A stretch of DNA of 10,424 nucleotides from Oscillospiraceae bacterium (GCA_016303195.1 JAEDMD010000055.1:1-10424), one strand, 5' to 3'. Shown: positions 1-6,626, numbered from the stretch's first letter. Notes: generated by a model not told the origin, from the letters alone. Program-made: numbers and translations.

Positions 1-632
1 CATCCTGTGTTCTTCTCCCTTGCCTTGGCTCGGTATGACCACCATGAATATTCTACCTTATCGGGATAAAGTGTGCGGTAGCTGTCTGCAAATCCTGCCG
101 CTAAAAGCTCGGTGAACTTTCCCCTTTCCTCGTCGGAGAATCCTGCATTTCCTACGTTGGTCTTTGGATTTTTCAGGTCTATCTCGTTGTGTGCAACATT
201 AAGATCACCACAGTAAATCACAGGCTTTTTCTTGTCCAGTCCGCTGAGATATCCACGCATAGCATCCTCAAATTCCATGCGGTAGTCAATGCGTTTCAGT
301 TCGTTCTGAGCGTTAGGCACATAGCATCCCACAAAATAGAAATCCTCATACTCGCAGGTGATGACACGACCCTCATCCATATGCTCGCCGTTAATGCCGA
401 ATGTGACATTGAGCGGCTCTTTTTTTGTATATACAGCAGTTCCCGAATAGCCTTTCTTTACGGCGCTGTGGAAATATTTATGATATCCCTCAGGTGAAAA
501 ATCTGCCTGATCGGGCTGCATTTTTGTTTCCTGTATGCAGAAAATATCAGCATCCGCCTCAGCGAAAAATTCGCCGAATCCCTTTGTTAAGCAGGCACGG
601 AAACCGTTGACGTTCCATGATATGAGTTTCAT
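1..632 (-). CDS. xth: Exodeoxyribonuclease III, 5' part (3' end outside window)
   Basis: DNA repair nuclease of the ExoIII/AP-endonuclease family. It cuts 5' to abasic sites and degrades 3' ends of duplex DNA in the cytoplasm. I translated the minus strand from ATG at 632, which has AAAAGGAGGT upstream. The product begins MKLISWNVNG, with metal- and substrate-binding Asn7 and the catalytic Glu35 in QETKMQ. It continues with DEGRVI (86-91), YVPNAQ (104-109) and GDLNVAH (142-148, Asp143 and Asn145), then the YSWWSYR segment near the edge. About 210 codons are visible of a usual 250. The missing C-terminus should carry the final GSDH-type catalytic histidine. It is divergent from the ABC-F gene and has its own promoter, so it is probably monocistronic at this end. 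No frameshift is seen in the visible part. The Gram-positive enzyme is often called exoA. Confidence 0.96.
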   Translation of the reverse strand, partial: MKLISWNVNGFRACLTKGFGEFFAEADADIFCIQETKMQPDQADFSPEGYHKYFHSAVKKGYSGTAVYTKKEPLNVTFGINGEHMDEGRVITCEYEDFYFVGCYVPNAQNELKRIDYRMEFEDAMRGYLSGLDKKKPVIYCGDLNVAHNEIDLKNPKTNVGNAGFSDEERGKFTELLAAGFADSYRTLYPDKVEYSWWSYRAKAREKNTG

Positions 633-662
633 AGTTTTACCTCCTTTTATCGTGCTTTGATA

Positions 663-691
663 ATTATATCACATTCGCTGTGATATGGCAA
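663..691 (-). promoter_or_regulatory. Sigma-A promoter of the exodeoxyribonuclease gene
   Basis: On the minus strand TTGCCA (686-691) and TATAAT (663-668) are separated by 17 bases, giving a predicted start near 656. The ribosome site at 640-649 follows shortly after, so the leader is short (about 25 bases). Confidence 0.8.
666..686. promoter_or_regulatory. Perfect palindrome inside the exoIII promoter (candidate operator)
   Basis: ATATCACA (666-673), five central bases, then TGTGATAT (679-686). It is a perfect 8-base inverted repeat filling the spacer between -35 and -10 and overlapping the -10 box. This is a typical place for a repressor site. It lies upstream of the predicted transcription start, so it would act as DNA and not as an RNA hairpin. 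The binding protein is unknown. Confidence 0.5.
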
Positions 692-724
692 CAGCTTTTA
701 CTTTTAAAAAATATAAAAAAGCGC

Positions 725-750
725 AGCGATGCTTTACGGACGTTCCTCAA
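725..750. repeat. 26-base dispersed repeat, left copy
   Basis: The motif begins AGCGATGCTTTACGGACGTT. It recurs in inverted orientation at 10366-10391 with one mismatch. It belongs to a different family from the GTAGGGG-type REP units. The rest of 692-780 is AT-rich and shows no gene. Confidence 0.7.
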
Positions 751-780
751 GAAATATGCCTTACCACAAAAAAGCACAAT

Positions 781-806
781 GGAACGCCGAGGGCGGCGTT
801 CCCTAC
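781..806 (-). repeat. REP-like palindromic unit (variant)
   Basis: GGAACGCC/GGCGTTCC inverted repeat ending CCCTAC. Read on the minus strand it begins GTAGGGAACGCCG, so it is a diverged member of the GTAGGGG REP family found throughout the window. Confidence 0.6.
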
Positions 807-832
807 AAAACATTCAAGAATAATAGCCGAAT

Positions 833-929
833 GTAGGGGCCGCCTTCGGCGGTCCTCCTGATATTCTGCATTATTATAAGGACTGCCAAAGGCAGCCCCT
901 ACAAATTGATATCAATAATCTCCAAAATT
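833..929 (-). repeat. BIME-like composite repeat: two head-to-head REP units with conserved flanks
   Basis: REP units at 833-858 (plus orientation, GTAGGGGCCGCC...) and 879-902 (minus orientation, ...GGCAGCCCCTAC) are joined by a 20-base linker containing TATTCTGCATTA. They are followed by a conserved flank at 903-929. Linker and flank recur in reverse complement near 6135-6290 and 6666-6760, so this is a mobile-looking unit and not chance palindromes. No coding sequence lies between 633 and 957. Confidence 0.8.
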
Positions 930-957
930 GATTTGCGTTGGCATTATTATTCCCCCC

Positions 958-986
958 TTGACAATCAGAAAATGTTGTGCTATAAT
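958..986 (+). promoter_or_regulatory. Sigma-A promoter of the ABC-F gene
   Basis: TTGACA (958-963) and TATAAT (981-986), both perfect consensus, with a 17-base spacer. Predicted start is about 993. The roughly 245-base untranslated leader that follows contains the attenuator. A strong constitutive promoter followed by terminators fits control at elongation and not at initiation. Confidence 0.9.
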
Positions 987-1017
987 ACTTACAAATCCAA
1001 AAAAGAGAGGTGTCGGG

Positions 1018-1029
1018 ATGAAAAGATAA
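1018..1029 (+). CDS. Three-codon leader peptide MKR
   Basis: ATG AAA AGA TAA, preceded by AGAGAGG (1004-1010) seven bases upstream. It is too short to have an enzymatic role. Its ribosome site is one arm of the first leader helix, so a ribosome on this ORF would decide how the downstream RNA folds. An in-frame stop directly after arginine puts the termination step itself in range of ribosome-targeting drugs. Confidence 0.6.
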   Translation: MKR

Positions 1030-1141
1030 TTCGCTTTTGAATACATGAGAATAATTTTTCAGGCAGTCAAAGACTGTCTTATCATGTTGCCAAAAGTGGA
1101 TCATCTTTTCATGACCTCTCTTTGTGCGTATATTTATGAGA

Positions 1142-1169
1142 GGTACAGCTTTGCTGTACCCTTTTCTTT
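1142..1169 (+). terminator. Attenuator terminator 1
   Basis: GGTACAGC (1142-1149), loop TTT, GCTGTACC (1153-1160): a perfect 8-base stem followed by CTTTTCTTT. Its 5' arm overlaps the antiterminator helix at 1138-1144. Confidence 0.85.
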
Positions 1170-1186
1170 GTCATGGAATGATGTGA

Positions 1187-1219
1187 GACTGTTCGGCAGC
1201 ACGGACAGTCTTTTTCTTT
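1187..1219 (+). terminator. Attenuator terminator 2
   Basis: GACTGTTC (1187-1194) pairs with GGACAGTC (1203-1210) around GGCAGCAC, followed by TTTTTCTTT. It lies just before the gene's ribosome site (1222-1229). Upstream GACTGTC (1072-1078) can compete by pairing with GACAGTC (1204-1210), so this hairpin may also be conditional. Confidence 0.75.
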
Positions 1220-1236
1220 GTAAAGGAGGAGTAAAT

Positions 1237-2763
1237 ATGTCACAGATAAGCGTCAACGATCTTACTTTTTACTACGAGGGGAGCTTCGATAATATTTTCG
1301 AGAATGTCTCCTTTTCCATTGATACAAACTGGAAGCTGGGCTTCATCGGCAGAAACGGCAAGGGGAAAACTACTTTCCTGAACATCCTTATGGGAAAATA
1401 TCCGTTCCGTGGTTCGGTTTCCGCTTCCGTCAGATTCGGCTATTTCCCCTACTCCGTTTCCGATGAGGATATGAAACTCCCTGCTTCGGAATTCCTTGCC
1501 GATATCAAGCCCGACTGCGAGGAATGGCAGGTAATATGCGAACTCGCTCAGCTTAATGAAAATGCGGAACTGCTTTACCGTCCGTTTCATACTCTCAGCC
1601 ACGGCGAACGCACTAAGATCCTCCTTGCGATCCTGTTCGCAGGTGAGAATGATTTTCTGCTGATAGATGAACCTACTAACCATCTCGACAGCGCCGCCCG
1701 TGAAACTGTAAAGGCTTACCTTGCATCAAAAAACGGCTTCATTCTCGTTTCCCATGACCGTGACCTGCTGGATAGCTGTATCGACCATGTGCTTGTGCTG
1801 AACAGAAAAAGCATTGATGTGCAGAACGGCAATTTCTCCGACTGGTGGGAGAATAAACAGCGCAGGGATAAATTTGCGGCGGCAGAAAATGAAAAGCATA
1901 AAAAGGAAATAAAAAAGCTCAGGCAGGCGGCTAAACGCACCGCTGACTGGGCAGATAAAAATGAACGCTCTAAGATAGGTTTTGACCCGATAAAAGAGCA
2001 TGACAGATGCATCAGCACACGTTCATTCATCGGCGCTAAGACTAAGAAAATGCAGAGCCGTGTCAAGCAGATGGAAAACCGCATCGCCCATGAAATAGAG
2101 GAAAAAGAAGGTCTGCTCAACGACATCGAAAGAGTGTCCGAGCTTAAACTCTCTCCTCTTGTACATCATAAAAATATCCTTGTGAATATCCGTGATTACA
2201 GCTTCACTTACTGCGGTGCTGAAAAGCCTGTACTGGACGGGCTGACATTCAATGTCGAAAGGGGCGACAGGATCGCTCTGCATGGCCATAACGGATGCGG
2301 AAAATCCACGCTCATAAAGCGCATACTTCAGAAAGCAGGAATGTCCGCAGAACTTGGCGGATTCTCCGAAAGCGGTATTTGCGAAACTGCTTCGGGTCTG
2401 GTCATTTCATATATTTGTCAGGACACATCTTTCCTGCATGGAAGCGTGTGGGAACTATGTGAGAAAATGGGACTTGACAGGTCAGCTTTCGGCGCATTGC
2501 TGAGACAGCTTGACCTTGAAAGAGTGCAGTTCACAAAGGATATGAGTGATTTTTCAGAGGGACAGAAAAAGAAAGTTCTCATCGCTTCAAGCCTGCTTAC
2601 ACCTGCACATCTTTATATCTGGGATGAACCGCTGAATTATATTGATGTTTTTTCGAGAATGCAGATAGAAAGATTGCTGAAAGAATATGAACCGACTATG
2701 ATATTTGTGGAGCATGATGTGAGATTCAGGGAGGAGACAGCGAATAAAATAATAGAGTTATAA
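1237..2763 (+). CDS. ABC-F ribosome-protection ATPase, Lsa-like
   Basis: Cytoplasmic twin-ATPase protein of 508 residues. ABC-F proteins of this group bind the ribosomal E site and displace lincosamide, streptogramin A or pleuromutilin drugs; this one has no membrane domain. NBD1 has Walker A GRNGKGKT (38-45), signature LSHGE (120-124), Walker B LLIDEPTNHLD (141-151) and switch His in SHD. A charged linker runs about 200-300, the region whose tip enters the peptidyl-transferase area. NBD2 has GHNGCGKST (350-358), SEGQKKK (440-446) and IWDEPLNYID. The TNWKLGFIGRNG and YIWDEPLNY segments are close to what I recall of Lsa(A). Start chosen at 1237 because AAAGGAGG lies seven bases upstream; an in-frame extension to 1045 would cover the attenuator. 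Drug spectrum cannot be read from sequence, and a housekeeping role remains possible. Confidence 0.92.
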   Translation: MSQISVNDLTFYYEGSFDNIFENVSFSIDTNWKLGFIGRNGKGKTTFLNILMGKYPFRGSVSASVRFGYFPYSVSDEDMKLPASEFLADIKPDCEEWQVICELAQLNENAELLYRPFHTLSHGERTKILLAILFAGENDFLLIDEPTNHLDSAARETVKAYLASKNGFILVSHDRDLLDSCIDHVLVLNRKSIDVQNGNFSDWWENKQRRDKFAAAENEKHKKEIKKLRQAAKRTADWADKNERSKIGFDPIKEHDRCISTRSFIGAKTKKMQSRVKQMENRIAHEIEEKEGLLNDIERVSELKLSPLVHHKNILVNIRDYSFTYCGAEKPVLDGLTFNVERGDRIALHGHNGCGKSTLIKRILQKAGMSAELGGFSESGICETASGLVISYICQDTSFLHGSVWELCEKMGLDRSAFGALLRQLDLERVQFTKDMSDFSEGQKKKVLIASSLLTPAHLYIWDEPLNYIDVFSRMQIERLLKEYEPTMIFVEHDVRFREETANKIIEL

Positions 2764-2770
2764 TGTTATT

Positions 2771-2950
2771 GGAGGACGGCCTTTGGGCGTCCTCAGATAA
2801 CCAAACGAATATAATGAAATGTTTGTAGGGACGGCCATTGGCCGTCCTCGGAATAACACGTAAAATGCAAAGGGCCGCCAAAGGCAGCCCCTACATTGAT
2901 CTCAGCGAATTTATCAGGTAAAGCAAAGGACGGCCAATGGCCGTCCCTAC
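2771..2950. repeat. REP cluster downstream of the ABC-F gene (four units)
   Basis: Units at 2771-2794 (degenerate, GAGGACG/CGTCCTC), 2825-2848 (plus, GTAGGGACGGCCATTGGCC), 2871-2894 (minus) and 2927-2950 (minus). The stretch GCGTCCTC-GATAACCAAAC after the first unit recurs at 6094-6116, so spacer sequence is copied with the units. The first unit starts seven bases after the ABC-F stop codon and could fold in its mRNA, but it has no U-tract. Confidence 0.8.
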
Positions 2951-3004
2951 AATGTTCTTTAGTAACAGCGAGCGAAAGCAGATTATCATTAACGTACAGA
3001 GTTA

Positions 3005-3068
3005 GGCGCTTGCGCCGAATCGTGGTTGCGCCGCCGCTCGTGGTTGCCTGCGGAGGCTCTCCGCCGGC
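3005..3068. other. GC-rich palindromic stretch
   Basis: GGCGC-TT-GCGCC (3005-3016), two direct copies of CGTGGTTGC (3021-3029 and 3039-3047), then a larger imperfect hairpin. That hairpin pairs GCC-GCGGAG (3046-3055) with CTCCGC-GGC (3059-3068). The composition differs sharply from the AT-rich surroundings. No coding sequence is supported; it lies beyond the terminator of the anti-sigma operon. Confidence 0.4.
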
Positions 3069-3102
3069 AAAAAAAAGTGGGTACCGAACTCTCACGGTAC
3101 CC
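3069..3102 (-). terminator. Terminator of the sigma/anti-sigma operon
   Basis: On the minus strand GGGTACCG and CGGTACCC form an 8-base perfect stem (3079-3086 with 3095-3102), followed after two bases by eight U residues (3069-3076). It lies about 180 bases past the anti-sigma stop. The stretch 3103-3280 between them shows no other feature. Confidence 0.85.
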
Positions 3103-3280
3103 GATTTATGAGGATGATTCAAACAATCAGAAATAAACTCTCTCTGTAAGAGGTTTCTTCCGATGATTCTATATTACCACATCCCAGAAACATTCTCAAC
3201 CCATTTTTTGCCGATTAGGTGTAAATTATAACGATTTGTAATTACATAGTTCATTTTCTGTCTGTACTTTTACTGCTTGT

Positions 3281-5452
3281 TTACTCAGCATTGATTTTAT
3301 ACATCTCAGGCATTGCAAAATCATCTGAATCAAATACGCAGTCATCGCTGAGTTCAAATGACTTTATCACATTGCCGTCGCCGTTTAGCATTATATATGA
3401 TATTATCTTTCCTTGTTCATTTACAGTAACTTTTACTGTTGTTTTTTCTTTAACTGTTGTCCATGTGAATGCATAGAGATGTGTTCCGTCACCGTTATCC
3501 TTGTCGGTGATGAACTCATTGCTGTCAGCCTCATTATAGCTGTTTATATCAAGCATGACCTGCTTATAGAGTGAAGAATAGTCAAGCATTGAAAATACAT
3601 CTGCAACGCCTTTATAATGCGCTGTTGATTCTCCATCGCCCTTTGCTTCATCATAGCGCACTTTGCCGTCGGGATATTTCAGATATGCGTAACGCTCTGT
3701 CTCCGCCTTGTTGTTGTATGAGACTGTTCCGCTTCCCTCCAGCATTGCTCCGCCGTTTTCTCTGTCAACATAGGCTGTGCCCTCTGAATCTATAACGAAG
3801 CTCTGACCGCTGACGCTTACCTCGGCAGGAACTTTGAACTGCGCTTTGTATGTGCCTGTCATGTTTCTGAAAACACAGCCCTTTGTTATGCTCTCCGCTA
3901 ATCTGAATTCAGGCTCGGTGTCGGTGATATTTGCATAGAGCATATCCCATATCTCTGCGATATCGTCGGGATCTGTTATTCTGTAACACTTGTCGCTGCT
4001 GTAGAACAGACCATTCTCGGTGAAGTAAACACTATCCTTGTCATTCACCCAATAGAACTGCTTGATGTTAGCAGGAGAACCATCCTCAAAAGCTCCAAAG
4101 GCACTTCCCTTCTCCCATGTGAAGGATCTCAGTTTCTCCTTTATTGCTTCAAAAGCATCTTTGTTCAGATCAACTGTCATTCCGAATCCGCCCACATTTG
4201 ACGGAACTTCTTTCATCAGAGGCGAATCAAAGTGATAATACATCTGTTTACGGATACCCTCATCAACAAAGCTGTCTATCTCCTCCTGAGATGCCATCTC
4301 TCCGTTGAAAGGCGCAACATTCTCCAGACCGTCGGCTATCTCTTTGATGCGTTCAAAAATATCTGTGCCTGCGTCATATACGATAACAGTGCCGTCTTCT
4401 GTGTTTGTTATCATCTTTCCATGAGAGCCGACAACTACTCTTATTTCCTTTTCTTCATCCAAAAGTACCGCTATTGATTCAATAGTAGCATTTAATGCTG
4501 ACTGCATATTTTCTTCATTTGCTTCTTCATGAGGTGCTGTCTCCCACGGGAAGTTCCTGAGAATGTCCATTATCTCGCTGTTTGCCGATTCGGTGACTGC
4601 CTTTTCAACAGCGCTTATGCTTCCGTTGGAGAAATTATTTACTGACAACTGCTGAACGTTCATGCTGTCGGACAAAACGAGAGACGGCGAATCAGACTTG
4701 TCTGCGGATGTCTCATCTTCGGAAACTGTCGCATCCTCCGATCTGAGTATATCCCTGTACCGTTCAAACGTTCCCTCTGTAAACTGATAGCAGTACTCAG
4801 ATACGATATGGTCGGCAAGTGAATCATCAGCCATGTCGTACTTGATGAAGTATGCGTCGTTGTTTTCAAGTATCTGAAAGATGTAATATACCCCCGTGAA
4901 CCGCTCATAGCCGTCGGGATGGAGAACGAACATCAAATTGCTTGTGTGATTTCCATCTGTATCGGACATATCCTTGTGACTTATGCTGTACCATTCAGTA
5001 TCGTCAAAGAAATCGAACAGACAGCCAAGCTGTGCATTTGACATCTCACCTGTTCGGCTGTCTAACTGCTCAACTAAATCATCATTCATTTTTTCATTGA
5101 AGTTTTGCCAGTTGATAGTTCCATGTATCTGCTGTGAATTGTAAAGGTCGAATATTTCCTGATACGGAAAATCGCTTTCCTGCTGTAATAATGATGAAGC
5201 AGGATCGTTCGGGCGGATATTTCTCATGCTGTTATAGCCCATCGCACCGCCGCCTGCGATTATTACAAGCGCCGCCGCAACAGCCGCAAATCTGCTCATT
5301 CTGAAACGCTCTGCACGTTCAACGCCATGTACGCTGTCCTCGTATTCATGCACCTCTGAGGGTGATGCTGACAGCCTGCGTTCCATTTTTTCTTTGAATT
5401 CATCGGAGCATTTTATCTTTTCTATATGCTCAGTATACTGTGTTTGTTTCAT
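3281..5452 (-). CDS. Single-pass membrane anti-sigma factor with large extracellular sensor region
   Basis: 723 residues. Residues 1-53 are a charged cytoplasmic segment, the expected sigma-binding part. Residues 54-72 (FAAVAAALVIIAGGGA) form one membrane helix preceded by Arg residues, giving N-in topology. About 650 residues follow outside the cell. Three stretches look like copies of one fold: about 142-220, 293-373 and 437-510. Each has a LR.F.WE- or FFDDTEWY-like opening, a beta-hairpin region and an aspartate-rich ending. About 525-720 resembles LolA/RseB-like lipid- or protein-sensing beta sheets; that is only an impression. Start chosen at 5452 (AGGGAGGG upstream), not the TTG at 5470. 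It overlaps the sigma gene by 23 bases, implying translational coupling. The signal sensed is unknown. Confidence 0.75.
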   Translation of the reverse strand: MKQTQYTEHIEKIKCSDEFKEKMERRLSASPSEVHEYEDSVHGVERAERFRMSRFAAVAAALVIIAGGGAMGYNSMRNIRPNDPASSLLQQESDFPYQEIFDLYNSQQIHGTINWQNFNEKMNDDLVEQLDSRTGEMSNAQLGCLFDFFDDTEWYSISHKDMSDTDGNHTSNLMFVLHPDGYERFTGVYYIFQILENNDAYFIKYDMADDSLADHIVSEYCYQFTEGTFERYRDILRSEDATVSEDETSADKSDSPSLVLSDSMNVQQLSVNNFSNGSISAVEKAVTESANSEIMDILRNFPWETAPHEEANEENMQSALNATIESIAVLLDEEKEIRVVVGSHGKMITNTEDGTVIVYDAGTDIFERIKEIADGLENVAPFNGEMASQEEIDSFVDEGIRKQMYYHFDSPLMKEVPSNVGGFGMTVDLNKDAFEAIKEKLRSFTWEKGSAFGAFEDGSPANIKQFYWVNDKDSVYFTENGLFYSSDKCYRITDPDDIAEIWDMLYANITDTEPEFRLAESITKGCVFRNMTGTYKAQFKVPAEVSVSGQSFVIDSEGTAYVDRENGGAMLEGSGTVSYNNKAETERYAYLKYPDGKVRYDEAKGDGESTAHYKGVADVFSMLDYSSLYKQVMLDINSYNEADSNEFITDKDNGDGTHLYAFTWTTVKEKTTVKVTVNEQGKIISYIMLNGDGNVIKSFELSDDCVFDSDDFAMPEMYKINAE

Positions 5453-5933
5453 TGTAGCCCTCCCTTTCAAGCTCTATCTTCAGCTTTTTTCTTCCTCGCT
5501 GGAGACGAGAGTTTACGGTATTCTCGTTTTTGCCGAGCATTTCTGCTATCTCCCTTATGGAATATCCCTCGAAATAATAAAGGAATATGACAGACGAGTA
5601 TTTTTGCGGGAGTTTTGATATATTTTCCCTTATCTCGCTGTCACGGAGAGTGAAATTGCATTTAAGCTGATTTTCGCTTACGTCGTCAATGTTGTCTGTT
5701 CGGCTTACACGGAAGCTCTTTTTGTAGTTTTTGCATTTGTTTATGGCGGCTCTGAGAAGCCATGCTTTCATATGTTCATCGCTTTCAAAATCCTGCGGAT
5801 TTGAGTGAAGAATGAGAAAAACATCCTGAGTTATATCCTCGGCTTCACTGTAATTGCCGCAGCAGGCATAAGCGGCACGAAGTACGGTATCTCCGTATTT
5901 TCTGAAAGCATATAATGCTGTATTGTTGTCCAT
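5430..5933 (-). CDS. ECF-type RNA polymerase sigma factor
   Basis: 167 residues, typical ECF length with only regions 2 and 4. Region 2 (about 7-72) includes the AEDITQDVFLIL helix for core binding and -10 recognition. Region 4 (about 104-152) includes LPQKYSSVIFLYYFEGYSIRE and the helix-turn-helix ENTVNSRLQRGRKKL that reads the -35. AAAGGAGG lies seven bases before the ATG at 5933. It is first gene of a two-gene operon with its overlapping membrane anti-sigma factor, the usual pairing in which the partner holds the sigma inactive until a surface signal. No convincing sigma-A promoter is seen in 5934-6040; autoregulation from an ECF-type promoter would be normal but I cannot name the site. 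Confidence 0.93.
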   Translation of the reverse strand: MDNNTALYAFRKYGDTVLRAAYACCGNYSEAEDITQDVFLILHSNPQDFESDEHMKAWLLRAAINKCKNYKKSFRVSRTDNIDDVSENQLKCNFTLRDSEIRENISKLPQKYSSVIFLYYFEGYSIREIAEMLGKNENTVNSRLQRGRKKLKIELEREGYNETNTVY

Positions 5934-6044
5934 GCAATTCCTCCTTTCTGTATATAATACAACTGAGATAAAAGAAAAAGTGCAAAATTAAAAAAATTTT
6001 TTTGTACCTGTGAATTTTTAGCGAAATCAAGTAATTATTAATTC

Positions 6045-6290
6045 GTAGGGGCTGGCGTCCCCGACAGCCCACACTGATTTGAATTTGTATGGTCTGGCGT
6101 CCTCGGATAACCAAACAAATGCGGATAGAACATTGTAGGGGCGGCCATTGGCCGTCCTTATGATAATGCAGAATATCAGGAGGACCGCCGAAGGCGGCCC
6201 CTACAATTTATGTCTTACATTCGGCATATTATTCTGAGCAATTTTGGAGATTATGGATATCAATTTGTAGGGACGGCCATTGGCCGTCCT
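6045..6290. repeat. REP/BIME cluster upstream of the sigma operon
   Basis: Units: 6045-6070 (diverged, plus), 6087-6106 (degenerate), 6135-6158 (plus), 6179-6204 (minus) and 6267-6290 (plus). The pair 6135-6204 with its linker TTATGATAATGCAGAATATC is the reverse complement of the pair at 833-902. The unit at 6267 is preceded by the conserved CAATTTTGGAGATTAT flank (6239 on). No gene is supported between 5934 and 6329. Confidence 0.8.
6238..6290 (+). repeat. 53-base direct repeat, left copy
   Basis: Identical at 52 of 53 positions to 6666-6718; the one difference is GTAGGGA versus GTAGGGG. It comprises the conserved flank plus one REP unit. The two copies enclose the toxin-antitoxin module. 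Confidence 0.85.
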
Positions 6291-6329
6291 TTGATCCCGT
6301 AACAATTTTTTACACGCTGAATAACGGGC

Positions 6330-6357
6330 TTGACATTTCAAAAAAATATGTTATAAT
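6330..6357 (+). promoter_or_regulatory. Promoter of the antisense (antitoxin) RNA
   Basis: TTGACA (6330-6335) and TATAAT (6352-6357), with a 16-base spacer and a TGT just before the -10 (extended -10). Predicted start about 6364. No ORF with a ribosome site lies in the short transcript, so this near-consensus promoter serves an RNA. Confidence 0.85.
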
Positions 6358-6363
6358 ATAAAT

Positions 6364-6470
6364 AAAGAGAGCGATGCACAGCCTGATGGCTTAGCGGTTC
6401 GCCCTCGTAAAGATCGCTATAAGAATAGCCGCCTTATTTGGTCGTGGGGCGGTTATTTCTTTTTGTTTTT
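6364..6470 (+). ncRNA. Antisense RNA, candidate type I antitoxin
   Basis: About 105 bases from the predicted start to a strong terminator. AGCGAT (6370-6375) pairs with ATCGCT (6413-6418), enclosing small hairpins (GCC-TGAT-GGC at 6381-6390). The 3' end is AATAGCCGCC (6424-6433) paired with GGCGGTTATT (6448-6457), followed by CTTTTTGTTTTT. It is fully complementary to the predicted 3' part of the toxin message: the last 18 coding bases plus the 3' untranslated region. This 3'-overlap arrangement is that of txpA/RatA and bsrG/SR4 in Bacillus subtilis. It could instead be an unrelated small RNA, but the overlap with a toxin-like ORF argues against that. Confidence 0.7.
6424..6470 (+). terminator. 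Terminator of the antisense RNA
   Basis: Ten-base stem AATAGCCGCC/GGCGGTTATT (one G-U pair) with a 14-base loop and the tail CTTTTTGTTTTT. The toxin's stop codon (6453-6455) lies inside the 3' arm, so the same DNA serves both strands. Confidence 0.85.
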
Positions 6471-6539
6471 GCTTTCCATGAGAATATTAAAAAGATTAAG
6501 TAAAAAATTCATTAGTGTTAAAAGTTCAAGAATGCTCAT
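6453..6539 (-). CDS. 28-residue hydrophobic peptide, candidate type I toxin (TxpA/Hol-Tox-like)
   Basis: Begins MSILELLTLMNFLLNL: one hydrophobic helix (about residues 3-21), then a KNKKK tail. The layout M-S-x-x-E-x-L-x-x-M-x-x-F is what I recall for TxpA and the small holin-like toxin family (TxpA starts MSTYESLMVM). Such peptides insert in the membrane and depolarise or disrupt it. GGGGGAG lies five bases before the ATG at 6539. A perfect-consensus promoter at 6610-6638 reads into it, with a 60-base leader. A longer in-frame ORF to 6638 is rejected because it would begin inside that promoter. Transcription probably runs on through 6370-6419, whose GCGATC...ATCGC stem followed by TCTCTTTATTT is a weak terminator. 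Not tested for toxicity; a chance ORF is possible. Confidence 0.65.
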   Translation of the reverse strand: MSILELLTLMNFLLNLFNILMESKNKKK

Positions 6540-6596
6540 TTCAGCTCCCCCCCGTTTCCGAGGGAAAGATTGAACCGCCTTGCCGCTGTATGCAAA

Positions 6597-6626
6597 GCTC
6601 TCTGTGGTTATTATATCACAGAGGGC
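6597..6626. promoter_or_regulatory. Inverted repeat around the toxin -10 box
   Basis: GCTCTCTGTG (6597-6606) and CACAGAGGGC (6617-6626) form an inverted repeat with 9 of 10 Watson-Crick pairs and one G-T pair. The centre holds the -10 (6610-6615). Most of one arm is downstream of the predicted start, so a DNA-bound repressor is more likely than an RNA hairpin. Confidence 0.45.

Larger units (their letters stand above)
1003..1219 (+). promoter_or_regulatory. Ribosome-mediated attenuator leader of the ABC-F gene
   Basis: Three mutually exclusive pairings are visible. AAGAGAGGT (1003-1011), which includes the leader-peptide ribosome site, can pair with ACCTCTCTT (1114-1122). The same ACCTCTC (1114-1120) can instead pair with GAGAGGT (1138-1144). 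That second helix removes the 5' arm of the terminator hairpin starting at 1142. Inferred logic: with free ribosomes the first helix forms and the terminator works. When a drug-stalled ribosome covers 1003-1029, ACCTCTC is released and acts as antiterminator. This follows the known design of leaders of vmlR- and lmo0919-type ABC-F genes. Confidence 0.75.

Noticed and set aside
666..686. CRP-type site
   Set aside because: The half-sites are in the reverse order (TCACA...TGTGA) and spaced wrongly for CRP; the host looks like a Clostridia.
1045..1236. 64-residue N-terminal extension of the ABC-F ORF
   Set aside because: It would translate through both attenuator terminators, lacks a good ribosome site and has no homology-like content; the start at 1237 has AAAGGAGG and matches the family's N-terminus.
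2793..3122. 109-residue ORF on the minus strand (and a 71-residue ORF opposite)
   Set aside because: Made of translated REP units (GAAFGGP) and the GC-rich hairpins; no ribosome site or plausible protein composition.
5941..5990. Sigma-A promoter for the ECF operon
   Set aside because: TATTAT-like boxes exist but lie so close to the ribosome site that no leader would remain, and no -35 fits at 16-18 bases.
5845..6114. 89-residue minus-strand ORF overlapping the sigma start
   Set aside because: Other frame of the sigma gene joined to REP-containing intergenic DNA; no ribosome site.
6364..6420. tRNA-like or riboswitch reading of the antisense RNA
   Set aside because: GGTTCG resembles a T-loop, but no acceptor stem, anticodon arm or known riboswitch core is present.
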